Shown here piece after piece: positions 39,605 to 48,511 of a DNA stretch of 64,000 nucleotides (its first letter is position 1; each line of letters opens with the position of its first letter). Source of the DNA: DATAZK01 sp965199805 (lineage in GTDB: Bacteria; Actinomycetota; Actinomycetes; Frankiales; Frankiaceae); contig CBDATO010000003.1 of assembly GCA_965199805.1 (NCBI GenBank), positions 1,116,001 through 1,180,000 of the forward strand, written 5' to 3'. The notes under the pieces were generated by a model. The model was not told where the DNA came from. It was given only the letters and a program-made list of their open reading frames with translations, and searched no databases. Made by a program: the position numbers and the translations under genes.

Positions 39605-40747
39605 ATGGCGAACTCGCCGTCCGCGGACGCTGTCAATGCTGCACTCGCGACGGTCAGCGACCCCGAGATCAACCGGCCGATCACCGAGCTCGGAATGGTC
39701 AAGTCGGTCGACATCGCGGCCGACGGCGTGGTCGCCATCGGCATCTACCTGACCACCGCCGCCTGCCCGCTGCGCGACGAGATCTCCAAGCGGGTCCGGC
39801 GCGCCGTCGGTGCGGTCCCCGACGTGACCTCCGTCGAGGTGTCACTCGACGTGATGAGCGACGAGCAGCGCACCACGCTGCGCACGCAGCTGCGCGGCTC
39901 GGTGCCCGAGCGCGAGATCCCCTTCGCCCGGCCGGAGTCGCTCACCCGGGTGTACGGCATCGCCAGCGGCAAGGGCGGCGTCGGCAAGTCGTCCGTCACG
40001 GTCAACCTCGCGGTCGCACTCGCCCAGAGTGGGCTCAGCGTCGGACTGCTCGACGCCGACATCTACGGCCACAGCGTGCCGCGCATGCTCGGCCTGGAGA
40101 ATTCGGGGCCGACGCAGGTCGACACCATGCTCATGCCGCCGCAGGCGTACGGGGTCAAGGTCATCTCGACCGGCATGTTCACCAAGGGCAATCAGGCCGT
40201 CACCTGGCGCGGGCCGATGCTGCACCGCGCGCTGCAGCAGTTCCTCTCCGACGTCTGGTGGGGCGACCTCGACATCCTGCTGCTCGACCTCCCGCCGGGC
40301 ACCGGCGACGTCGCGATCTCCCTGGCGCAGCTCATCCCGTCGTCCGAGCTGGTCATCGTCACCACCCCGCAGATCGCCGCCACCGAGGTGGCCGAGCGCG
40401 CCGGCACGATCGCCCAGCAGACCCGGCAGAACGTGGTCGGCGTCGTGGAGAACATGGCCTACCTGCCCTGCCCGCACTGCGGAGAGCAGCTCGACGTCTT
40501 CGGCTCCGGGGGTGGCGCCCTGGTCTCCGAGCGCCTGACCAAGGCGCTCAGCCACGAGGTGCCGCTGCTCGGTCAGATCCCGATCGACACCCGGCTGCGC
40601 GAGGGTGGAGACGCCGGCAAGCCGCTGGTGCTCAGCGAGCCCGACTCCGAGGCCGGCAAGGCGCTGCGATCGATCGCCGATCGGCTGGGCTCACGCTCGC
40701 GTGGCCTGTCCGGTCGCTCGCTCGGCCTCACCCCCACCCGCAAGTAG
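39605..40747 (+). CDS. mrp: Mrp/NBP35-family Fe-S cluster carrier ATPase
   Basis: A 380-residue Mrp/ApbC protein. The N-terminal MIP18/DUF59 domain (to about 95, with TAACPLRDEI), then the deviant Walker A GKGGVGKSS at 122-130, switch-like DADIYGHSVPRMLG, DLPPGTGD and a C-P-H-C pair (LPCPHCGEQ) that can bind a shared 4Fe-4S cluster in a dimer. It delivers Fe-S clusters to apoproteins. It stands convergently next to tatB, as in many actinobacteria carrying the sigE-rseA-htrA-tatB block. Confidence 0.95.
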   Translation: MANSPSADAVNAALATVSDPEINRPITELGMVKSVDIAADGVVAIGIYLTTAACPLRDEISKRVRRAVGAVPDVTSVEVSLDVMSDEQRTTLRTQLRGSVPEREIPFARPESLTRVYGIASGKGGVGKSSVTVNLAVALAQSGLSVGLLDADIYGHSVPRMLGLENSGPTQVDTMLMPPQAYGVKVISTGMFTKGNQAVTWRGPMLHRALQQFLSDVWWGDLDILLLDLPPGTGDVAISLAQLIPSSELVIVTTPQIAATEVAERAGTIAQQTRQNVVGVVENMAYLPCPHCGEQLDVFGSGGGALVSERLTKALSHEVPLLGQIPIDTRLREGGDAGKPLVLSEPDSEAGKALRSIADRLGSRSRGLSGRSLGLTPTRK

Positions 40748-40774
40748 CCCGCTGCAGCGCACGCTGCAGACGGG
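40748..40774. terminator. Bidirectional terminator between mrp and tatB
   Basis: The arms CTGCAGCG (40752-40759) and CGCTGCAG (40762-40769) pair perfectly across a 2-nt gap, flanked by CCCG and CGGG. It separates the convergent mrp and tatB genes. Confidence 0.6.
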
Positions 40775-40775
40775 C

Positions 40776-41336
40776 TCAGGTGGCGTCGGAGTCGTAGGCC
40801 GACGCGGGCTGCGGCGTGGCCTGGGCCGGCACGTCGGCCCCCGGCGAGACCGAGGTGGAGTTGCCCCGGGGGGTGACGACCGTACGGCGGCGCAGCGGCT
40901 GCGCGGGGCCCGCGTCGGGCTTGCTCATGTCGACGGGGCTCGACTCGACGGCGTGGGCCACCGGCTGCGGGATCGCGTCCTCGACCGCCTGCGCGCCCGG
41001 GTCCTCGCTCTTGTCGAACCGAACCATGCGGGTGGCATCGTCACGCAGCGCCTGGGCGTCCTTGCTGAGCGACTTCAGCCCGATCAGGTCGTCGTCACCC
41101 TCGCCCAGCAGGTTCTTCTGGATGAAGGTGCGCGGGTTGAGGCTCGTCAGATCCAGGTCGCCGACCTCGGGGCCGAGCTCGGCCTTGAGGTCCTCCTGCA
41201 TGGACTGGGCCTGCGCCCGCACCTGCCGCAGCGCCTTGCCGAGGTCCTTGATCAGGTTGGGCAGGCGCTCGGGGCCGAAGACGAACAGGCCCACGACGAG
41301 CAGGACGGCAAGATGCCACGGGCTCATCCCGAACAT
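40776..41336 (-). CDS. tatB: Twin-arginine translocase subunit TatB
   Basis: A 186-residue protein with the TatA/B N-terminal TM helix (LAVLLVVGLFVFGPERLPNLIKD), an amphipathic helix and a long charged, Pro-rich C-terminal tail. It binds folded Tat substrates with TatC. ATG 41336 shares its A with the stop codon of the HtrA-type protease (TGATG), so it is coupled to it. tatA and tatC are not in the window. Confidence 0.92.
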   Translation of the reverse strand: MFGMSPWHLAVLLVVGLFVFGPERLPNLIKDLGKALRQVRAQAQSMQEDLKAELGPEVGDLDLTSLNPRTFIQKNLLGEGDDDLIGLKSLSKDAQALRDDATRMVRFDKSEDPGAQAVEDAIPQPVAHAVESSPVDMSKPDAGPAQPLRRRTVVTPRGNSTSVSPGADVPAQATPQPASAYDSDAT

Positions 41337-42754
41337 CAGTTCTTGCTTTCCGTCAGCGTGACCTTGACCGTGGACGACTTGCCGTTGCGCTCGTAGGTGA
41401 CCGAGACGACGTCGCCCACCTTGTGCAGGCGGGTGGCGGCGACGAGCCCGTCGACCCCGTCGATGACCTTGCCGTCGACCTCGGTGATGACGTCTCCCCG
41501 CTGCAGGCCCGCCTTGGCGGCGGGTCCATCAGTGACGACCGTCAGAATACGGGCCCCGCCGCTGCCGGCCGGGTCCTGCGGGGTGGCCGTCACGCCGACG
41601 TAGGGATGCGTGGCCCGGCCGGTGCGGATGATCTCGTCGGCGATGGAGCGGGCGTAATCGATCGGGATGGCGAAGCCGACGCCGATGTTTCCGCTGCTCG
41701 AGCCGGAGCTGGCCGAGGCGATCGCCGAGTTGATCCCGATGACCTGCGCCTTGGCGTCGACCAGCGGTCCACCCGAGTTGCCGGGGTTGATCGCCGCGTC
41801 GGTCTGGATCGCCCCGATGAGCAGGCCGCCGGAGCCGCCGTTCTCGTCGGGCACCTCGACGTTGCGGTCGAGGGCGCTGACGATGCCGGAAGTGACGGTG
41901 CTCGAGAGGCCGAGCGGAGCGCCGAGGGCGACCACCGGGTCGCCGACGACCAGGGTCGAGGACTGCCCGAGCGTCGCGGCCGGCAGGTTGGTGCCGTCGA
42001 CCCGGACGACCGCGAGGTCGGTCTTGGGGTCACGCCCGACGATGCGGGCGGGCACGCCTTCCTTGCCCTGGTAGAAGTCGACCGTGATGGTGCCGCCGGA
42101 CGCGGCCACGGCGACGACGTGGTTGTTGGTGAGGATGTAGCCGTCGGCGCGGATGACGACACCGGAGCCGGTGCCGCTCTCCGTGGCGCCGTCGACGTTG
42201 AGCGTCACGACCGAGGGCAGCAGCTTCTTGGCGATCGAGGCGACGGACGTCGGGTTGGTGTCGACGGGCGTCGGTGCACCGCTCGCGAGCGGCGGCGCGG
42301 AGGACAGGTCGGACTGCGAGTCCGTGACCCGGTTGTGCTCGTACGCCACACCGGAGACGCTGCCGATCGCGGCACCGAGGAGCGCGGAGACCAGCACGAT
42401 CGACGCGAGCCGCCCCCGGCCGGTGCCCTTGCGCTTGGTCGCAGCGGGCTGCGGCTGGTTCGGGTAGAGCGGGGCGCCGAACGAGGTCGTCGGATACGGC
42501 GCCGGCGGCAGGTAGTCCGGGCCGCGCATCGGGCTGCCGAGATGACCCTCGACGGGCGCCGGGCCCTGCGGGTACTCGTTCTGGCCGTAGCCGTACGAGT
42601 CGGTCGGGGTCGGCTCGCCGTACGGAGACGGCTGCCCGGGCTCCCACGCCGGCTGCTGGCCGGAGCCTTCGGGGCCGGGGCCGCTGTCAGCCGGCCATCC
42701 GGCGTCGCGCCGGTCATCCTCGGACAAAACCGACGCCCCCTCGATCTGTGACAT
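41336..42754 (-). CDS. htrA: HtrA/DegP-type PDZ serine protease
   Basis: A 472-residue envelope protease. A Pro/Gly/Tyr-rich cytoplasmic N-terminus (to about 110) precedes one TM helix (about 116-138), a trypsin-like domain with H212 (TNNHVV), D246 (KTDLAVV) and S327 (NPGNSGGP), and a C-terminal PDZ domain (GLQRGDVITEVDGKVI). It degrades or refolds damaged extracytoplasmic proteins. It follows the anti-sigma and sigE genes, matching the actinobacterial sigE-rseA-htrA-tatB stress operon. Confidence 0.93.
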   Translation of the reverse strand: MSQIEGASVLSEDDRRDAGWPADSGPGPEGSGQQPAWEPGQPSPYGEPTPTDSYGYGQNEYPQGPAPVEGHLGSPMRGPDYLPPAPYPTTSFGAPLYPNQPQPAATKRKGTGRGRLASIVLVSALLGAAIGSVSGVAYEHNRVTDSQSDLSSAPPLASGAPTPVDTNPTSVASIAKKLLPSVVTLNVDGATESGTGSGVVIRADGYILTNNHVVAVAASGGTITVDFYQGKEGVPARIVGRDPKTDLAVVRVDGTNLPAATLGQSSTLVVGDPVVALGAPLGLSSTVTSGIVSALDRNVEVPDENGGSGGLLIGAIQTDAAINPGNSGGPLVDAKAQVIGINSAIASASSGSSSGNIGVGFAIPIDYARSIADEIIRTGRATHPYVGVTATPQDPAGSGGARILTVVTDGPAAKAGLQRGDVITEVDGKVIDGVDGLVAATRLHKVGDVVSVTYERNGKSSTVKVTLTESKN

Positions 42755-42820
42755 CCACCCGGACAGGCGCCGGTGCTCCTGCCATCACGGTACGCACGCG
42801 CGGCGAGCCGGTCAGTGCCT

Positions 42821-43372
42821 TCAACGGCGAAGTGACGTACGCATGGTCGCGAACGACGGGTCGCTGATCGGCCTGGTCATCGCGCCGCCCGAGCCGGGCG
42901 CGGGCACTGCCGCGAGGGGACGTGCCGCCACGGGCGCCGGCGTGGCACTGCGCGCAGGCGAGCCGGGCGACGTGGGCTGCCCGTCGGACGCGGCGGCGTA
43001 CGCCGTACCGGTGCCGACGAGAACCAGCGACGCCGCCCCGGCGAGCAGTCGGAGCGCCCGCTGGGGATCGCGTCTCACCGGGCCGCGTGACGCAGCCCGC
43101 GGGCCGGGGGCCGGCACAGGCGCGGCGGGCAGACCACCGGAGGTCGAGCGCGGGTCGCCGAACGCGCTCAGCCGCGACAGCAGGTCGGGCGGCAGGCCCG
43201 GACCGCCGAGCGCCCGCAGCCGCGACTTGAGCCGCCGCTGGTGGTCGACCTCCTCGCGGCACCGCAGGCAACCGGTGATGTGGATCAGCACCAGGTCACG
43301 GCGCGTGGGGTCGAGCTGCTCGTCGACGAACGCGGCGGCCAGGTCGCCGACGTGGGCGGAGTCCGTGATCAC
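42821..43372 (-). CDS. Zinc-binding anti-sigma factor (RseA-like)
   Basis: A 183-residue ZAS-type anti-sigma factor: HVGDLAAAFVDEQLD then H31-x3-C35-x2-C38 (HITGCLRC), an Arg-rich linker, one TM helix near 104-125 (LRLLAGAASLVLVGTGTAY) and an Ala/Pro-rich exported tail. It sequesters the sigma factor at the membrane and releases it on redox or envelope stress, probably through proteolysis. Its ATG overlaps the sigma gene stop by ATGA. Confidence 0.9.
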   Translation of the reverse strand: MITDSAHVGDLAAAFVDEQLDPTRRDLVLIHITGCLRCREEVDHQRRLKSRLRALGGPGLPPDLLSRLSAFGDPRSTSGGLPAAPVPAPGPRAASRGPVRRDPQRALRLLAGAASLVLVGTGTAYAAASDGQPTSPGSPARSATPAPVAARPLAAVPAPGSGGAMTRPISDPSFATMRTSLRR

Positions 43373-44136
43373 GGCGCAACTGCCTGCGCGGACGCGGGGA
43401 CGGCTTCACCGGGCGTGTCGCCCGCGGGGTCCTGACGATGCACGGGAGCCCGTTCCGGGGCTCGGGGGGAGAGGCGTGACGAGGCGGGCGGCGCGGCGGG
43501 TCGGGCGGCAGGTGCCCGGTCGGCCAGCGCGGCACGCAGCATGGCGCGGCCGCGTGAGATGCGGCTGCGGACCGTGCCGAGCTTGACGTCGAGCGTCGCC
43601 GCGATCTCCTCGTACGACAGCTGCTCGACGTCGCACAGCACGACCGCGGCCCGGAAGTCCGGGGGCAGCGAGGCGAGTGCCCGCTCGACGTCGGGGTCGA
43701 AGGCATCGGCGAGGACGGCCGCCTCCGGGCTCGGGTCACGACCCGGGAGCCGCTCGGCGTCGTCCGGCAGGCCCTCGAATCGGATCCGCGCCGCGCGCCG
43801 CATCCGGTCGAGGAACAGGTTGGTGGTGATGCGGTGCAGCCAGCCCTCGAAGGTGCCGGGCGTGTAGCCGTCGAGCGACCGGAAGACCCGGATGAAGACG
43901 TCCTGCGTGAGGTCCTCGGCGTCGTGCGCGTTTCCGGTCAGGCGGTAGGCGAGGCGGTAGACACGATCCCCGTGCTCGCGGACGATCTCGTCCCAGGTGG
44001 GCGGGGTCCAGGCGGCCGCAGCGGCGCCGGGGGCGCTCGCGTCGGAGGTGCCTACGCTGACGGTCACGACATCCCTTCGGCTGTGCCGGCGGCCGATGTA
44101 ACGCCCGACCGGCGGAGCGAATGCTGCTGCCATCAT
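43369..44136 (-). CDS. sigE: ECF sigma factor SigE
   Basis: A 255-residue ECF sigma factor. Region 2 reads VREHGDRVYRLAYRLTGNAHDAEDLTQDVFIRVFR (in two stretches near 52-86), and region 4 includes YEEIAATLDVKLGTVRSRISRGR. A Pro/Ala-rich tail follows. Neighbours (anti-sigma, htrA, tatB, divergent O-methyltransferase) are those of mycobacterial and streptomycete sigE, which responds to envelope and oxidative stress. ATG 44136 has GAGG at about 7 nt. Confidence 0.92.
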   Translation of the reverse strand: MMAAAFAPPVGRYIGRRHSRRDVVTVSVGTSDASAPGAAAAAWTPPTWDEIVREHGDRVYRLAYRLTGNAHDAEDLTQDVFIRVFRSLDGYTPGTFEGWLHRITTNLFLDRMRRAARIRFEGLPDDAERLPGRDPSPEAAVLADAFDPDVERALASLPPDFRAAVVLCDVEQLSYEEIAATLDVKLGTVRSRISRGRAMLRAALADRAPAARPAAPPASSRLSPRAPERAPVHRQDPAGDTPGEAVPASAQAVAP

Positions 44137-44340
44137 GATTCCGCCTCAATGCACGTCTGTCGCTGGTCGAAGCCCTGGAAGGCGCTGCCAGTTGCCTGGG
44201 AAAGAGAACGTGCGGAGGCGGCCCGGAAGTTCCGCCGCGAGGGCCTGCGACGCTGATCAGAGGGGTCGCGGCGGAGAAGTCGGCGCGACGTGCACAGCCG
44301 TCGCGTTGATCAACCCGGCCCCCGCGTAGGGTCGCTGACC

Positions 44341-45021
44341 ATGGGGCCCAGCACGGAGAGCACGACCGGAAACCGCGCCGCGACCGGTGAGACCCTGGCC
44401 GCCACGGTCGCCTTCGCGGAAGCCTTCGTGCCCGAGGACGCGGTGCAGGCCGCCACCCGGGCCCGCGCCGTCGAGATCGGCCTCGAGCCGGTCAGCCCGG
44501 CCACCGGTTCCGCGCTGCGCCTGCTCGCCTCGACGGCCCGCGCCCGCACCGCCGTGGAGATCGGCACCGACGCCGGCGTCAGCGGGCTCTACCTGCTGCG
44601 CGGCATGCGTCCCGACGGGGTGCTCACCAGCATCGACGCGGAAGCCGAGGCCCAGCGCCTGGCCCGGGCCGCCTTCACGGCTGACGGCGTCCCCAACGCA
44701 CGGGCCCGCCTGATCAACGGTCGCGCCCTCGAGGTCGTACCCCGCCTGACCGATGGCGCGTACGACATCGTCTTCTGCTCGTCCGACCGGCGTGAATACC
44801 CCGACCTGCTCCCCCAGGCCATCCGGCTGGTCCGGGTCGGCGGCCTCATCGTCTTCGACGGGGCGGCCAGTGCCGTCGATCCCACGCTGCACGACGCCGA
44901 GTCGGGCGCGATGCGGCGCCTGGTCGAGCTCGTCCGCGAGGACGGCCGGCTGACGCCCGCCCTGCTGCCGATCGGCACCGGATTGCTGGCAGCCGTCACC
45001 ATCCCGGTCGACGAGGCCTGA
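44341..45021 (+). CDS. Class I SAM-dependent O-methyltransferase
   Basis: A 226-residue O-methyltransferase of the COMT/CCoAOMT fold. The SAM motif is AVEIGTDAGVSGLYLLRGM, followed by LTSIDAEAEAQRLARAAF, YDIVFCSSDR and GGLIVFDG. The usual acidic metal site D-x-x-K is less clear here. It stands divergently next to sigE, a position conserved in mycobacteria (methyltransferase of unknown substrate). The start is ATG 44341 rather than an earlier frame. Confidence 0.88.
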   Translation: MGPSTESTTGNRAATGETLAATVAFAEAFVPEDAVQAATRARAVEIGLEPVSPATGSALRLLASTARARTAVEIGTDAGVSGLYLLRGMRPDGVLTSIDAEAEAQRLARAAFTADGVPNARARLINGRALEVVPRLTDGAYDIVFCSSDRREYPDLLPQAIRLVRVGGLIVFDGAASAVDPTLHDAESGAMRRLVELVREDGRLTPALLPIGTGLLAAVTIPVDEA

Positions 45022-45056
45022 GCGCGCTCCGGCGCCCCACCGAGCAAGAGGAAGCC

Positions 45057-45425
45057 GTGAACATTCGCGAGTTCTACGACGCCGACCCCAAACGCCGGGA
45101 GTCCGAGGAAGAGCAGTTCGGCGACGGGTGGCAGACCGAGGCCGACCAGCACTCGACATACCGGGCGTCGTGGATCGCCGACACCGGCGAGCTGTACGTC
45201 GTGCGGGAGCCCCACCCGGGCGGGGCGGTGGCGAAGTTCCTCGACCAGTTCGACGTCGACCAGGCGGGCGTCGACGATCTGACCGTCGAGGTGCTGGGCC
45301 GGTTCTCCAGCGACATCGAGGTGATGGGTGCGCTCGACGGCTGGCCCAAGCGGATGACCCACCACAACAGCCTGGAGTGGCTGCGCGAGCAGGCGGCACG
45401 CGGAACGGCCGGGTCAGCCGGCTGA
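45057..45425 (+). CDS. Small conserved hypothetical protein
   Basis: A 122-residue acidic protein beginning MNIREFYDADPKRRESEEEQFGDG, with a beta-rich middle (YRASWIADTGELYVVREP) and a C-terminal helix. It has no motif I can assign. It is 35 nt after the O-methyltransferase, with a ribosome site GAGGAAG before GTG 45057. Homologues appear to be actinobacterial hypotheticals. Confidence 0.6.
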   Translation: MNIREFYDADPKRRESEEEQFGDGWQTEADQHSTYRASWIADTGELYVVREPHPGGAVAKFLDQFDVDQAGVDDLTVEVLGRFSSDIEVMGALDGWPKRMTHHNSLEWLREQAARGTAGSAG

Positions 45426-45507
45426 GCGATCCGCTCGTCGGAGCACGATCGGGTCAGCCGGCCACCCGGCCTTCATGCGGTGAAGCGTCGTGCAGCAGAG
45501 CGGGAGA

Positions 45508-45675
45508 TCAGCCGACAGCGCCCTTCAGCGCCTCGCTGAGGGCAGTGGCCTCGGCAGCCGACATCTCGACGACGAGTCGACCCCCGCCTTCGAGCGGGAC
45601 GCGCATCACGATGCCGCGTCCTTCCTTGGTGACCTCGAGCGGACCGTCACCCGTCCGCGGCTTCATGGCCGCCAT
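45508..45675 (-). CDS. DUF3117 protein
   Basis: A 55-residue protein matching DUF3117 very well: MAAMKPRTGDGPLEVTKEGR, IVMRVPLEGGGRLVVEM and ATALSEALKGAVG. This small family is nearly universal in Actinobacteria and of unknown function. ATG 45675 is supported by GAGG at 8 nt; a longer upstream frame is rejected because the family starts here. Confidence 0.93.
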   Translation of the reverse strand: MAAMKPRTGDGPLEVTKEGRGIVMRVPLEGGGRLVVEMSAAEATALSEALKGAVG

Positions 45676-45714
45676 GCTGTGCACCTCTTCCTCGCCGTTC
45701 GTACACATTGCCGC

Positions 45715-45758
45715 CGGCAGGCAGCGACCGTGAATCGTGCACACCGGCCTGCCTGCCG
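45715..45758. repeat. 10-bp inverted repeat upstream of DUF3117
   Basis: CGGCAGGCAG (45715-45724) and CTGCCTGCCG (45749-45758) are exact reverse complements 24 nt apart. They lie in the divergent gap between DUF3117 and the enoyl-CoA hydratase and could be an operator or a leader hairpin. Confidence 0.4.
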
Positions 45759-45851
45759 TAAGCACCACTTCGGTACATCATCCCAGACGCACGGCGCTAT
45801 CGGTACGGATGCCGTGCACCTCGCCCGCGAAGGCTGGGAGAAGATGGCTTC

Positions 45852-46679
45852 GTGAGCACCAGTAACGAGCCGACCGCGGCCGAGCCAGCCATCCTGTACG
45901 AGCGGGTCGGACCCGACCAGGCCCTCGCCGAGATCACGATCAACCGGCCGGCCGCCATGGGCGCCATGTCGGAGGACGCGAAGCAGGGATTGCTCGCCGC
46001 CGTCACCGATGCCGCCTCCGACAGCAGCGTGCGCGCCGTCCTCCTGACGAGCCGGGGCCGGGCCTTCTCGGTGGGCCAGGACCTGCGTGAGCTCGCCGCC
46101 GCGTACGACAGCCCGACCCCTCCCGACCTCGGCGACTTCGTCCGGGCGACGTACAACCCGATCGTCTCCACCCTGGCCGGCATGCCCAAGCCGGTCGTGG
46201 CCGCCATCAACGGCGCCGTCGCGGGCGCCGGGCTCGGCATCGCGCTGGCCTGCGACGTGCGGTGGGCGGCCCGCTCCGCCGTCTTCGCCACGGCGTTCGC
46301 CGGCATCGGGCTCGCGGGTGACTCCGGCATCACGTGGAACCTCAACCGCCTCGTCGGGCCGGCCAAGACCGCGGCGCTGATGTACCTCAACGAGCGCATC
46401 GACGCCGACGCCGCGCTTGCGCTCGGCCTGGTCAACGCGGTGGTCGACGACGAGCTGCTCGTGCAGTCGGCGCAGGAGCTCGCCCTGCGGCTCGCCAGCG
46501 GGCCCACGCTCGCCTACGCCGCGATCAAGAAGACGCTGCGTGAGGCGCCGAACCAGACGCTGGCCGAGTCGCTCGAGCTGGAGGCCCAGCTGCAGTCGGG
46601 CGCCGGGCGCAGCGCCGATCACCAGGGCGCCGTCAAGGCGTTCTTCGCCAAGGAGCAGGCGGTCTTCACCGGCCGCTGA
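45852..46679 (+). CDS. Enoyl-CoA hydratase/isomerase (PaaG-like)
   Basis: A 275-residue crotonase. The oxyanion-hole segments GRAFSVGQDLREL and GAVAGAGLGIALACDVRWAA are clear, as is AGIGLAGDSGITWNLNRLVG, the region around the second catalytic acid (Asp in DSG as in PaaG-type isomerases rather than Glu). It acts on an enoyl-CoA ring or chain. GTG start at 45852. Next to it on the right are convergent SRPBCC and DivIVA-like genes. Confidence 0.9.
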   Translation: MSTSNEPTAAEPAILYERVGPDQALAEITINRPAAMGAMSEDAKQGLLAAVTDAASDSSVRAVLLTSRGRAFSVGQDLRELAAAYDSPTPPDLGDFVRATYNPIVSTLAGMPKPVVAAINGAVAGAGLGIALACDVRWAARSAVFATAFAGIGLAGDSGITWNLNRLVGPAKTAALMYLNERIDADAALALGLVNAVVDDELLVQSAQELALRLASGPTLAYAAIKKTLREAPNQTLAESLELEAQLQSGAGRSADHQGAVKAFFAKEQAVFTGR

Positions 46680-46690
46680 CCCGGATCGGA

Positions 46691-46719
46691 CGGGGCGGCT
46701 CCGCGCGGGAGCTGCCCCG
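46691..46719. terminator. Bidirectional terminator
   Basis: Left arm 46691-46702 and right arm 46708-46719 pair over 12 bp (one G-U) around a GCGCG loop. It lies between the convergent enoyl-CoA hydratase and SRPBCC genes. Confidence 0.7.
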
Positions 46720-46724
46720 GCCGC

Positions 46725-47186
46725 TCAGGCGGTCGAGCGCTCGAGCCACCGGCCGAAGCGCTTGAGGGCGACGGTGAGCACGGCTTCGAACACGGGCCGG
46801 CCGACACCGAGCAGGGTGTCCCCCAGCTTGCCGAACGGTGCGTCCACCTCCTCGTACCACTCGAACCGCGAGCCGCTGCCGCTCGGCGTGACGATGAACG
46901 ACCCGCTGCCGCGCACGACCCGGCCGAGGTGCAGGACGTCGCACCGGCGGGGAGCGTCCCAGACCGTGATCCGCATCGGGTCGTCGAACCCGAGCCGGGC
47001 TGCCGGGCCGGAACGCGCCACGGCGGTCCGGGCCAGGATCTCGTCGCCGACCGCCGTGCCGGCGCCCTTGGTGACATGCACGGCGGTGCCGGGCATCCAC
47101 TCCCCCTGGCGGGTCCACGCGGTGATCGCCTCGAAGACGGCCTCGGGAGACGCGGCGACCTCGACGCTCGTGCGCAGCTCCCTCAT
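46725..47186 (-). CDS. SRPBCC-family lipid-binding-type protein
   Basis: A 153-residue START-like/polyketide cyclase fold. It has the standard opening MRELRTSVEVAASPEAVFEAITAWTRQGEWMPGT (first helix-grip strand and helix), a middle WDAPRRCDVLHLGRV and a C-terminal helix (VFEAVLTVALKRFGRWLE). The hydrophobic cavity would bind a lipid or polyketide-like ligand. Its ATG overlaps the end of the DivIVA-like gene (ATGA). Confidence 0.88.
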   Translation of the reverse strand: MRELRTSVEVAASPEAVFEAITAWTRQGEWMPGTAVHVTKGAGTAVGDEILARTAVARSGPAARLGFDDPMRITVWDAPRRCDVLHLGRVVRGSGSFIVTPSGSGSRFEWYEEVDAPFGKLGDTLLGVGRPVFEAVLTVALKRFGRWLERSTA

Positions 47187-47521
47187 TCGCCGTCCACCGT
47201 CGGCTCGGGACGGGGCGTGGGCGACGGGCGGACGGCAGCGGCGTACTCGACCCGGTCGCCGGCGTGCGCCAGCTCCTCACGCAGGACCTCGAGCTCCAGG
47301 GCCGCCCGCTCGAGCGCCTCGTCGACGTCACGCATCCGGTAGCCGCGGATGACCACCGGGAAGCGCACCTGGCGCAGCGCCGCCGGGGTGACCTCCTCCG
47401 GCGGGAGACCGGGTGGCGCGTCGGGCGCCTCGCGGGACATCCCGTCGAGCCGGCCGACCGCGGCCAGCGCGACCGCGAGCAGGATGCCCGCCGCGAGCAG
47501 CACTTCGATCACCAGGACCAT
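47183..47521 (-). CDS. DivIVA-domain membrane protein
   Basis: A 112-residue protein with one N-terminal TM helix (MVLVIEVLLAAGILLAVALA) and a DivIVA-like motif, LRQVRFPVVIRGYRMRDVDEALERAALELEVLREEL, here read in pieces as VRFPVVIRGYRMRDVDEAL and ELEVLREELA. This motif is a short coiled coil that recognises membrane curvature or polar complexes. It is divergent from the folP-like gene; the pairing FolP2/DivIVA occurs in mycobacteria. Confidence 0.85.
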   Translation of the reverse strand: MVLVIEVLLAAGILLAVALAAVGRLDGMSREAPDAPPGLPPEEVTPAALRQVRFPVVIRGYRMRDVDEALERAALELEVLREELAHAGDRVEYAAAVRPSPTPRPEPTVDGE

Positions 47522-47620
47522 GCCTGCAGTCTGGCATTGCGCGGGTGCTTTACGCCGGTAGGCGCCTTCCCGCGGCCCGGTGTGCGCCCCGACCCCACGT
47601 CATCTGGAACAGTGCGGGAC

Positions 47621-48484
47621 GTGGATCTGCGTCTCGGCTCGCGCACCTTCGCCGCCACCGACGTGGCGGTCATGGCGATCATCAACCGCACCCCGGACTC
47701 GTTCTTCGACCGTGGTGCGACGTACGGCGAGGCCGAGGCGCTGGACGCCGCCGACCGCGCGGTGGCGGACGGGGCGGAGATCCTCGACATCGGCGGGGTC
47801 AAGGCGGCGCCCGGGGTCGACGTCGACGCCGCCGAGGAGCTGCGGCGCGTCGCCGGCTTCGTGGCGCAGCTGCGTGGCCGGCACCCCGGGGTGGTGCTCT
47901 CGGTCGACACCTGGCGGGCGGAGGTGGGCCGGGCGGTGGCCGCCGAGGGAGCCGACCTGCTGAACGACGCGTGGGGCGGCACCGAGCCGGAGCTCGCCGA
48001 GGTGGCCGCCGAGTACGGGCTGGGCCTCGTCTGCACCCACGCCGGCCACGTCGCGCCCCGTACGCGGCCGCACCGGGTCGCCTACACCGACGTGGTGGAG
48101 GACATCCGTACGACGGTGATCGGCCTCGCGGAACGGGCTGCCGGGCTCGGCGTGCCCCGTGAGTCGATCCTGATCGATCCCGGCCACGACTTCGGCAAGA
48201 ACAGCCGGCACTCCCTCGAGGCGACGCGGCGCCTGCCCGAGCTGGTCGGGACGGGCTGGCCGGTGCTCGTCGCGATGAGCAACAAGGACTTCCTCGGCGA
48301 GATCTTCGACCTGCCCGTGGCCGAGCGGCACGAGCCGACGATGGCCGCGACCGCGGTGGCCGTCTGGCTCGGTGCCCGCATGGTGCGGGCGCACGCCGTA
48401 CGCGCGACCCGCCAGGTCATCGACACCGTCGCGGCGATCGCCGGCACCCGGGATCTAGCGGTCGGCCGCCGCGCCCTGGCTTGA
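47621..48484 (+). CDS. Dihydropteroate synthase-like protein (FolP2 type)
   Basis: A 287-residue TIM-barrel dihydropteroate synthase homologue: AIINRTPDSFFDRGATY (N-terminal pterin/phosphate loop; the canonical form is NVTPDSF), ADGAEILDIGGVKAAPG, LSVDTWRAEVGR, LLNDAWGG, IDPGHDFGKN and MSNKDFLGE. It belongs to the actinobacterial second DHPS group, whose mycobacterial member is reported not to act as a true DHPS. The start is GTG 47621; GTG 47612 is an alternative. Divergent from the DivIVA-like gene. Confidence 0.85.
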   Translation: MDLRLGSRTFAATDVAVMAIINRTPDSFFDRGATYGEAEALDAADRAVADGAEILDIGGVKAAPGVDVDAAEELRRVAGFVAQLRGRHPGVVLSVDTWRAEVGRAVAAEGADLLNDAWGGTEPELAEVAAEYGLGLVCTHAGHVAPRTRPHRVAYTDVVEDIRTTVIGLAERAAGLGVPRESILIDPGHDFGKNSRHSLEATRRLPELVGTGWPVLVAMSNKDFLGEIFDLPVAERHEPTMAATAVAVWLGARMVRAHAVRATRQVIDTVAAIAGTRDLAVGRRALA

Positions 48485-48511
48485 GACCTGCCCGACCCGT
48501 CTGCCCCCCCG

